A stretch of DNA of 12,623 nt, from assembly GCA_023266435.1 (NCBI GenBank), contig JAHFQF010000051.1, forward strand, positions 1-12,623, read 5' to 3'. The notes under the pieces were generated by a model, which had not been told where the DNA came from, made no database searches, and worked only from the letters and a program-made list of their open reading frames with translations. This DNA comes from Legionellales bacterium (GTDB lineage: Bacteria; Pseudomonadota; Gammaproteobacteria; Berkiellales; Berkiellaceae). Position numbers and translations under genes: made by a program. Shown piece by piece: positions 7,281 to 12,623 of this stretch. How positions within the stretch are numbered: the first letter of the stretch is position 1; every line of letters starts with the position of its first letter.

Positions 7281-7313
7281 ACCTATAACGATTACTGAAT
7301 AAGAGCGAATTGT

Positions 7314-8807
7314 ATGAAAAAGTACTTGTTGGCTGTGGATGAAGGGACATCCAGCACACGGGCAATTATCTTTGATCACAGTGGTAATAAAATCAGTCAA
7401 GCGCAGTTGCCATTTCAGCAATATTTTCCTCAACCTGGTTGGGTAGAACATGACTTAGAAGAAATTTGGCAAAAAACAGAGAAAGTTATTTATCTTGCCA
7501 TTAAGCAAGCGAAGTTGTCAGTTAAACAAATATCAGCCATGGGTATTACTAATCAACGCGAAACCAGTTGTTTTTGGCATCGGCAGACCGGTGATCCTAT
7601 TGGTAGAGCCTTAGTTTGGCAAGACCGAAGGACACATGAGTATTGCCAGCAATTAAAACAAGCGGGATACGAATCAACCATTCAAGCAAAAACGGGGTTG
7701 ATCTTGGATCCCTATTTTAGTGCGTCTAAGATCCATTGGATACTCAAACATCATCCAGATGCCAAGCAGTTACTTGCACAGCAGCAATTGTGTTTTGGCA
7801 CTATCGAAACATTTCTATTGTGGAAAATGACACGCGGACAGTCTTTTTTTACTGATCTCACCAATGCCAGTCGCACGTCTCTTTTTAATATTCATCAGCT
7901 GGAATGGGATGCGGCGCTGTTGGCTTTATATGAGATTCCCGAAGCCATTCTGCCCACGGTAAAAGACAACGTAGGATATTTTGGTAGTTATCAAGCAGAT
8001 TGGATGGAAGTGCCGATTCCTATTATGGCACTGATTGGTGATCAGCAGAGTGCTACTGTAGGGCAAGCTTGCTTGCTGCCAGGGATGCTGAAAAGCACGT
8101 ATGGGACGGGTTGTTTCTTAATGATGAATGCGGGTACTCGATGCCCCTCCTCAACGCATCGACTATTGGCAACACCTTTGTATCGTTTACCTAATCAATC
8201 CGTATGCTATGGATTAGAGGGCAGTTTATTTATGGCTGGCAGTTTAATTCAGTGGCTTGAGCAGATGCGTCTATTAGACAATCCCCAAGCATCGATGACA
8301 CTAGCTGCCAGTGTGCAGGACAGTGGGGGTGTCGTTGTAGTGCCTAGTTTAACAGGTCTGGGTGCACCGTACTGGAATCCGCAGGCCACTGGCGCCATTT
8401 TTGGTTTAACCAGACAAACCAATCCAGCACATCTGGTGCGTGCTGCACTAGAAGCCATTGGATTTCAAACCAAAGAAATCGCTGAACTCATGGTCTTTGA
8501 TAGTCAAATCGCTATTCAGACATTACAAGTAGATGGGGGTATGGCGAATAATATCTGGCTATTACAGTGGCTAGCTGATTGTTTGCATGTTCCAGTAAAA
8601 AAACCAGATATCATTGAAACAACCAGTATAGGTGCCGCATTTTTAGCAGGTCTGGGCGCAGGTGTGTATGGTCAGCTCAATGAAATTCAATGTTTTCATC
8701 AAACCACCCACACGTATGAACCACTTCATGCATTGGAATCCATTGAGCCAGCCTATCAGCAATGGAAAAAAGCCGTTGCTTGTGTCAATCAAATGAGCGA
8801 GAGTTAA
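7314..8807 (+). CDS. glpK: Glycerol kinase
   Basis: GlpK phosphorylates glycerol with ATP to sn-glycerol 3-phosphate, trapping it in the cytoplasm for GlpD. The 497-residue product is a full-length FGGY kinase (about 500 in E. coli). It opens with the phosphate-binding motif DEGTSSTRAI at residues 9-18. Glycerol contacts NQRE at about 80-83 and DPYFS near 135 follow, then the catalytic aspartate in GDQQ at about Asp243. The adenosine-pocket segments TYGTGCF and LQVDGGMANN precede TSIGAAFLAG near the end. A segment resembling the E. coli loop bound by EIIA-Glc was not recognised near the C-terminus, so inhibition by that phosphotransferase protein is doubtful. ATG 7314 has a modest AAGAG ribosome binding site at 7301-7305. 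It is separated from the next gene by a single base, suggesting cotranscription. No GlpF facilitator gene is present in the window. Confidence 0.95.
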   Translation: MKKYLLAVDEGTSSTRAIIFDHSGNKISQAQLPFQQYFPQPGWVEHDLEEIWQKTEKVIYLAIKQAKLSVKQISAMGITNQRETSCFWHRQTGDPIGRALVWQDRRTHEYCQQLKQAGYESTIQAKTGLILDPYFSASKIHWILKHHPDAKQLLAQQQLCFGTIETFLLWKMTRGQSFFTDLTNASRTSLFNIHQLEWDAALLALYEIPEAILPTVKDNVGYFGSYQADWMEVPIPIMALIGDQQSATVGQACLLPGMLKSTYGTGCFLMMNAGTRCPSSTHRLLATPLYRLPNQSVCYGLEGSLFMAGSLIQWLEQMRLLDNPQASMTLAASVQDSGGVVVVPSLTGLGAPYWNPQATGAIFGLTRQTNPAHLVRAALEAIGFQTKEIAELMVFDSQIAIQTLQVDGGMANNIWLLQWLADCLHVPVKKPDIIETTSIGAAFLAGLGAGVYGQLNEIQCFHQTTHTYEPLHALESIEPAYQQWKKAVACVNQMSES

Positions 8808-8808
8808 G

Positions 8809-10602
8809 ATGAATAAAACGCCAATGATTCAATACGCTGTTTTTTTAGATCAACCTGAATCGCATCTTGTTAAAGTGGTATTAACGGTCTCTAAACCCAT
8901 GCCAATACAGCGTCTCAGTATGCCAGTATGGATTCCAGGCAGTTATAAAATCCGCGATTATGCGAAACATGTTGTACGCATAGAGGCGCGGGATCAAGCC
9001 GGACCAGTCTCTCTGATGAAAGAGACGAATCACTGTTGGCGCTGTGAAGTGGCGAAAGGTGAGCTTGTCATCACGTATTGGATTTATGCTTTCGATCGCA
9101 GTGTGAGAGGCGCGCATGTGGATATTACCCATGCTTTTATGAATGGGTGCTGTGTTTTTTTAGCAGTAGAAGGGTATCTACAGGAACCAAGCTCAGTGAT
9201 TTTACATCAACCTGCCCAAGCTTACTGTGCAAAGTGGCAGGTTGCGACGAGCCTCACACAAGTCACTGGCTCACAAGGTGAATTTGGTCAATTTTTTGCA
9301 AACAATTATGATGAGTTGATTGATCATCCTATCGAAATAGGAACCTTTGATCGCTTTCAATTTGATGTTGCAGGGTGTCAGCATGAGTTGGTAGTCACAG
9401 GTAAATGGACAGGCGATATGCAGCGTCTGGTGAAAGACCTAAAAGCAATTTGTACGTATCAGATTACTTTTTTTGGTAACGCACCGCCGATGTCATACTA
9501 TCTTTTTCTGTTAACTGTTACAGAAGAAGATTATGGTGGATTAGAGCATCGTCAAAGCACAGCGCTGCTTTGTACACGCTATGCATTACCGAAATTCGAT
9601 ATGCAAGAGCCCTCAGATACGTACCAACAGTTGTTAGCGCTGTGCAGTCATGAATATTTTCATTTATGGAATGTGAAGCGCATCAAACCAAAAGCCTTTA
9701 TGCCTTATGATTTAACAAAACCAAATTATACGCGGCAATTATGGATCTATGAGGGGTTCACGGCGTACTATGATGAATTAATCTTATTGCGTGCAAAAGT
9801 CATTCAACCACGCCAATATCTGCATTTATTTGAGAAAAATTTAACACGTTTTTATCGGACTAAAGGTCGTCATATACAGAGTGTGGCAGACGCGAGCTTT
9901 GATGCGTGGATAAAATTGTATCAACCGACTGAAAATGCAATCAATGCGGAAATTAGTTACTACAACAAAGGCGCTTTGATTGCTTTTTGTTTAGACATAG
10001 CAATACGTAACGCAACTGACAATCAGCGTAGTTTAGATGACTTCATGCGTTGGTTATGGGAGATCTACGGTAAACCGCAGCAAGGCACGGATGAGGATGT
10101 GGTGGAAGTCTGGTTGTTACAACATGCAGGCGAATCGTTAGCGCATACTTTGCGTCAGTGGGTTTATACAACGGATGAGCTACCGATTACTGAGATGTTT
10201 GCTAGGTTAGGAATTGAGTTTTATTTACGCTCAGCAGAGACCAGTAAAGATTTAGGGGGACATAAGACTTTTGCTAAACAGCCACTTGCCTTAGGGTTAC
10301 GCACCTCTTTTAATGTACATGGGATGAAAGTAGACGCTGTTTTGGCAGGCAGCCCTGCAGAAAGAGCAGGACTAGCGCCTAATGATTTGGTAATCGCGTT
10401 GGACTCGGTACAAGTGAATTCCAAAAATTATCAGGATTTGCTAGACTACCAGGTGGTTGGGCAACCGCTGACTGTGCACGCTTTTCGAGATCATGTTTTG
10501 ATGCAGTTTCAGGTGATGCCTCAAGCAGCAGACAAAGATACAGCAGTGCTGCGTTTAGAGTCTAAGAATCTTAGCCAAATAGCAAAAAATTGGATGGGGT
10601 AA
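8809..10602 (+). CDS. M61 family metallopeptidase with PDZ domain
   Basis: The 597-residue protein matches the M61 (glycyl aminopeptidase-like) family, zinc exopeptidases related to the leukotriene A4 hydrolase fold. It has an N-terminal beta-domain (about 5-170, with MPVWIPGSYKIRDY) and a catalytic domain carrying the zinc motif HEYFH at residues 281-285 inside SHEYFHLWNVKRIKP. The probable third zinc ligand is Glu315 in EGFTAYYDEL. A PDZ domain lies at about 493-572 (GSPAERAGLAPNDLVIALD). All expected metal ligands are present, so it should be active. There is no signal peptide, pointing to the cytoplasm. The physiological substrate of bacterial M61 enzymes is largely unknown; members prefer N-terminal Gly or Ala where tested. 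ATG 8809 follows the glpK stop after one base, with GAGAG at 8799-8803 as ribosome binding site inside glpK. Linkage to glycerol kinase is not a known functional pairing. Confidence 0.9.
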   Translation: MNKTPMIQYAVFLDQPESHLVKVVLTVSKPMPIQRLSMPVWIPGSYKIRDYAKHVVRIEARDQAGPVSLMKETNHCWRCEVAKGELVITYWIYAFDRSVRGAHVDITHAFMNGCCVFLAVEGYLQEPSSVILHQPAQAYCAKWQVATSLTQVTGSQGEFGQFFANNYDELIDHPIEIGTFDRFQFDVAGCQHELVVTGKWTGDMQRLVKDLKAICTYQITFFGNAPPMSYYLFLLTVTEEDYGGLEHRQSTALLCTRYALPKFDMQEPSDTYQQLLALCSHEYFHLWNVKRIKPKAFMPYDLTKPNYTRQLWIYEGFTAYYDELILLRAKVIQPRQYLHLFEKNLTRFYRTKGRHIQSVADASFDAWIKLYQPTENAINAEISYYNKGALIAFCLDIAIRNATDNQRSLDDFMRWLWEIYGKPQQGTDEDVVEVWLLQHAGESLAHTLRQWVYTTDELPITEMFARLGIEFYLRSAETSKDLGGHKTFAKQPLALGLRTSFNVHGMKVDAVLAGSPAERAGLAPNDLVIALDSVQVNSKNYQDLLDYQVVGQPLTVHAFRDHVLMQFQVMPQAADKDTAVLRLESKNLSQIAKNWMG

Positions 10603-10612
10603 GGGAATATTG

Positions 10613-11257
10613 ATGAAGCATATATTAAGAGTATTGAGCTGTGGTTTTTTTGCATTAATGACTTTGCCTTGTATGGCACAGACACAGGCAGAAACATTCA
10701 TGTTTACGCCAGCCATCGGCAAGATGCTGTTTGATAGTAATCGTCATGTAAAAGATTCGTCTTTTTATAGCGTGTCTTTAGGTTATCAGTTTGATGAGAT
10801 CTGGGCCGGCGAAGCGATGTTTGGTATGTTTGAAACCAAAAGTAAAAGCACTGCAAGAAGCAGTACTGGCTATCATTTTAATTTGAATGGATTGTATCAT
10901 CTTTATCCCGCGGAAAAATTAAATCCCTATGTCATCGGTGGGGTTGGGCTGTTAGCAGCAGAAAAATTAGATTGGTCTGACAGCGACGCGTTGATGCAGA
11001 AAAGTGCGGTGACAATGAATGTAGGTGCGGGTCTTAAATATGATTTAACGCCTGCATGGCAACTGCGGGCAGAAGCACGAGAGTTTATAGTCAGGCACTC
11101 CATTGACCATGATTTTGATACTGTGATTAATGTAGGGCTTACCTGGTATTTCGATAATCCTAGAAGACAAAAATTAAGAAGAATGAAGCCTGTCCAGATG
11201 GATATACAGAAAGTAATACAGCCTTTCCTAATTTTAGCAGAAGATCGGCGTGCTTGA
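10613..11257 (+). CDS. Small outer-membrane beta-barrel protein (OmpA/OmpW-like barrel)
   Basis: The product (214 residues from ATG 10613) has a signal peptide at about 1-27 (hydrophobic core, then MAQTQA or a nearby site). Alternating amphipathic beta-strands follow: FYSVSLGYQF, WAGEAMFGMF, GYHFNLNGLYHLY, LNPYVIGGVGLLA, TMNVGAGLKYDL, WQLRAEAREFIVRH and VINVGLTWYF. The pattern, including the NPYVIGGVG strand, resembles eight-stranded OmpA-type N-terminal barrels. The last strand ends in Phe180, as expected for a BAM-recognised terminus, but a basic 34-residue tail follows instead of a stop or an OmpA peptidoglycan-binding domain. An in-frame TTG at 10610 is possible, but AGGG at 10602-10605 is better spaced for ATG 10613. 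The gene starts 10 nt after the M61 peptidase and overlaps the next pilin gene by 8 nt. Function unknown; probably structural or adhesive. Confidence 0.75.
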   Translation: MKHILRVLSCGFFALMTLPCMAQTQAETFMFTPAIGKMLFDSNRHVKDSSFYSVSLGYQFDEIWAGEAMFGMFETKSKSTARSSTGYHFNLNGLYHLYPAEKLNPYVIGGVGLLAAEKLDWSDSDALMQKSAVTMNVGAGLKYDLTPAWQLRAEAREFIVRHSIDHDFDTVINVGLTWYFDNPRRQKLRRMKPVQMDIQKVIQPFLILAEDRRA

Positions 11258-11600
11258 GAAAGGTAGTCATTATTTAAAGGGTTTCTCGTATCTTGAAGTG
11301 ATGGTTGCATTATTAATTTTCTCTGCGATTTCTGTGACGGTCATGCGCACCTGTATCCATGGCTTGCGATTAGCAAATGATAACCGCTATAGACTGGTTG
11401 CTATACAGTTACTAGCAAATTATCAAGCATGGAAAACTTTTTCAGGGGAGTCGTTACCCTCACCGACTTGGGAATCAGAGTTAATTTTATTGCCAGAAGC
11501 CTCATACCATCTCTTAGGGGATAAAATCTCGTCTGCAAGTTTACAGCTTTGTTGGCAAGCACATGAAAAACATTGCTTAAACCTCGGCCCGGAGTTGTAA
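11250..11600 (+). CDS. Minor pilin/pseudopilin, PilV/GspI-like
   Basis: The 116-residue product carries a type IV prepilin leader: Lys10-Gly11, then Phe12, with Glu16 at mature position +5. A hydrophobic helix (VMVALLIFSAISV) follows. Prepilin peptidase (PilD) would cut after Gly11 and methylate Phe12. The helix continues into LRLANDNRYRLVAIQLLANYQAW, resembling PilV (arginine and alanine-rich spine after the membrane part), while the short length also fits GspI. The compact C-terminal domain contains two cysteines (CWQAHEKHC) that could form a disulfide. It is likely a priming or tip subunit of a type IV pilus or T2SS pseudopilus in the inner membrane. Translation seems to start at GTG 11250, overlapping the barrel-protein gene by 8 nt with only a weak ribosome binding site. 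Foldback element 3 begins 13 nt after its stop, so the natural C-terminus may have been altered. Confidence 0.75.
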   Translation: MLEKGSHYLKGFSYLEVMVALLIFSAISVTVMRTCIHGLRLANDNRYRLVAIQLLANYQAWKTFSGESLPSPTWESELILLPEASYHLLGDKISSASLQLCWQAHEKHCLNLGPEL

Positions 11601-11612
11601 AATGAGGGGGAT

Positions 11613-11777
11613 ATATACCCAAGAAACTCCAAAACACCTGTTTCTAGCTGCTCGAATTTAACCATCTGCAGCCTTCCTCACCTCGCAATAGTATCGACTA
11701 TTCCTTGGTTCGGAAAACTTCATCTGGTTAAATTCGCTTTGCTATAAACTACGCGTTTTGAAGTATCTTGGGTATAT
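11613..11777. repeat. Foldback (MITE-like) element 3 inside the minor-pilin cluster, 165 bp
   Basis: The 23-bp terminal inverted repeats at 11613-11635 and 11755-11777 (ends ATATACCCAAGA and TCTTGGGTATAT) match at 21 of 23 positions. A second perfect 12-bp pair, CGAATTTAACCA at 11653-11664 and TGGTTAAATTCG at 11725-11736, lies inside. A central stem AATAGT 11687-11692 / ACTATT 11697-11702 has an ATCG loop. Weaker matches (GTTT, TAGC; TTCC..ACC with GGT..GGAA) join these, so the whole stretch forms one long hairpin. The flanks allow a TA duplication, as in IS630/Tc1-type elements, but this is ambiguous because the termini are themselves TA-rich. There is no convincing coding capacity. It separates two pilin genes that would normally be adjacent or overlapping. 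Confidence 0.7.
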
Positions 11778-11807
11778 GCTTGATGTCTGCTGATTTTTAG
11801 GTGTAGT

Positions 11808-12410
11808 TTGAGCGGTGCGCGTGGTTTTTCTTTAGTTGAATGCTTGATCGTGATGTTATTGACTAGCTTGCTCATGATACTTACTGTTGAACTGCAGCTC
11901 GTGTTTTTTAAACAGTGGCGCCATCAAGAAACTTTGATTGAGTGGCAAGAAAATCAACGATTAGGCTACTTGCTATTTAAAAGCTGGCTACATCGATTAC
12001 AAACACAACATGAAAACGAATTTGAATTAGTCACGCATACACCCTCCGAAGCACACACTTTTTTACGCGGTCCTTGGCGCACTGTTTTGCAGCAAGCTAA
12101 AATAGATCATCCACTTTTAGTTGCATACTCAGAAGGAGATGTCGATAGCATTTGGTATATTTCTCAGACTTCAGGATTATTTTATAAAGAGAAAGACATG
12201 CCTGCGCACGAACTGTTAACAAATGTTGCAGGTTGGCGACTTTCATTAGAAAAAAATCAGCAGATAGATACTAGCAACTACTTATTCAGTATTACAATGC
12301 AATGGCAAAAACCTTTACAACATTGGTCCGCGGTATCTTGGCAGTATGCTTATACTTGCGATCAGGCATTAGAAGACAATGAAGAAATTGTGGTAGATAG
12401 CCTAGGATGA
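11808..12410 (+). CDS. Minor pilin/pseudopilin, PilW/GspJ-like
   Basis: The 200-residue product has a short prepilin leader ending Arg5-Gly6 before Phe7, with Glu11 at mature +5, then a long hydrophobic helix (CLIVMLLTSLLMILTVELQLVFF). The helix leads into a Gln/Trp-rich spine and a globular domain of mostly beta character. A segment near residues 140-152 (LLTNVAGWRLSL) resembles the conserved LLxxVxxxxL block of PilW and GspJ. It should be a minor pilin processed by PilD that helps start or cap the filament. The start is TTG 11808: in-frame TGA at 11781-11783 limits upstream extension, no ATG or GTG lies before the leader, and AGG at 11799-11801 is suitably spaced. Only 30 bp separate the start from foldback element 3, so transcription must read through the element or begin at its edge. 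Confidence 0.75.
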   Translation: MSGARGFSLVECLIVMLLTSLLMILTVELQLVFFKQWRHQETLIEWQENQRLGYLLFKSWLHRLQTQHENEFELVTHTPSEAHTFLRGPWRTVLQQAKIDHPLLVAYSEGDVDSIWYISQTSGLFYKEKDMPAHELLTNVAGWRLSLEKNQQIDTSNYLFSITMQWQKPLQHWSAVSWQYAYTCDQALEDNEEIVVDSLG

Positions 12411-12416
12411 GTACGG

Positions 12417-12611
12417 ATGTTTAAAAATAAAGGGTATATTTTATTGTGGTTACTCTTATGGCAGTCAATGATTATGGGCATAGTGATGCTCTGTTGGGAG
12501 GAGATCATTGAGCAACAGCGAATGAATCGCTTATTTCAAAAGCAATTAAGTGAACCTACTTTTCTTGCAAGATCTACGGCTGAAGAAGTTGATAAAAATG
12601 TGTTGATGTGA
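12417..12611 (+). CDS. Short PilX/GspK-like minor pilin, possibly truncated
   Basis: The 64-residue product follows the PilW-like gene by 6 nt. It begins MFKNKG and continues into a hydrophobic helix (YILLWLLLWQSMIMGIVMLCW) and a charged segment. Gly6-Tyr7 could be a prepilin cleavage site, but the mature +5 residue is Trp instead of Glu. PilX and GspK proteins also commonly lack Glu5. Position third after PilV-like and PilW-like genes matches pilV-pilW-pilX or gspI-gspJ-gspK order. PilX (about 150-200 residues) and GspK (about 300) are much longer, so this is either a naturally minimal membrane-anchored subunit or one cut short by a premature stop at 12609-12611, close to the right edge of the window. 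Without the downstream sequence the two cannot be separated. Confidence 0.55.
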   Translation: MFKNKGYILLWLLLWQSMIMGIVMLCWEEIIEQQRMNRLFQKQLSEPTFLARSTAEEVDKNVLM

Positions 12612-12623
12612 CAAGATTTGAGC

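Noticed and set aside
11401..11665. Two minus-strand open frames of 78 and 80 codons across the PilV-like 3' end and element 3
   Set aside because: They overlap the pilin gene antisense and run through the foldback arms. Neither has a family-like sequence or a ribosome binding site.
12608..12623. Start of a further gene at GTG 12608 overlapping the short pilin gene
   Set aside because: Only five codons are inside the window, too little to support a coding call.

Overview
The window reads as a piece of a moderately AT-rich gammaproteobacterial chromosome. The evidence is an E. coli-like aerobic glycerol-3-phosphate dehydrogenase (GlpD), a GlpK-type glycerol kinase, an M61 peptidase, TolC-type tripartite export genes and type IV pilus or type II secretion minor pilins. 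I cannot place it to genus. A Legionellales-like lineage is possible but only a guess. No RNA genes, CRISPR arrays or intact transposase genes were seen.

Layout. (1) Positions 1-762, minus strand: the N-terminal 254 codons of a polytopic membrane protein resembling O-antigen ligases/polymerases, running off the left edge. (2) A 156-bp divergent promoter region. (3) Positions 919-5389, plus strand: four overlapping genes encoding a complete tripartite ABC export system, in the order outer-membrane factor, periplasmic adaptor, ABC ATPase, MacB/FtsX-type permease. The substrate is not evident. (4) Positions 5390-5678: a gap filled mostly by a foldback repeat. (5) glpD on the minus strand, divergent from glpK on the plus strand, with a second, unrelated foldback element filling most of the gap between them. 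(6) Positions 7314-12611, plus strand: an unusually tight run of glpK, an M61 peptidase with a C-terminal PDZ domain, a small outer-membrane beta-barrel protein and three minor-pilin-like genes. A third foldback element sits between the first and second pilin genes.

How the parts work together. GlpK phosphorylates glycerol and GlpD passes its electrons to quinone, so the pair forms a glycerol-to-DHAP route (no GlpF facilitator is visible here). The export operon should build a continuous conduit from inner membrane to exterior, powered by a stand-alone ATPase. The pilin-like genes probably supply tip or initiation subunits of a type IV pilus or T2SS pseudopilus whose main genes lie elsewhere.

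No clearly new multigene system is visible. The most noteworthy signal is three different foldback (MITE-like) elements in 12.6 kb. One supplies the stop codon of glpD, one occupies the shared glpD/glpK promoter region, and one splits a minor-pilin operon.
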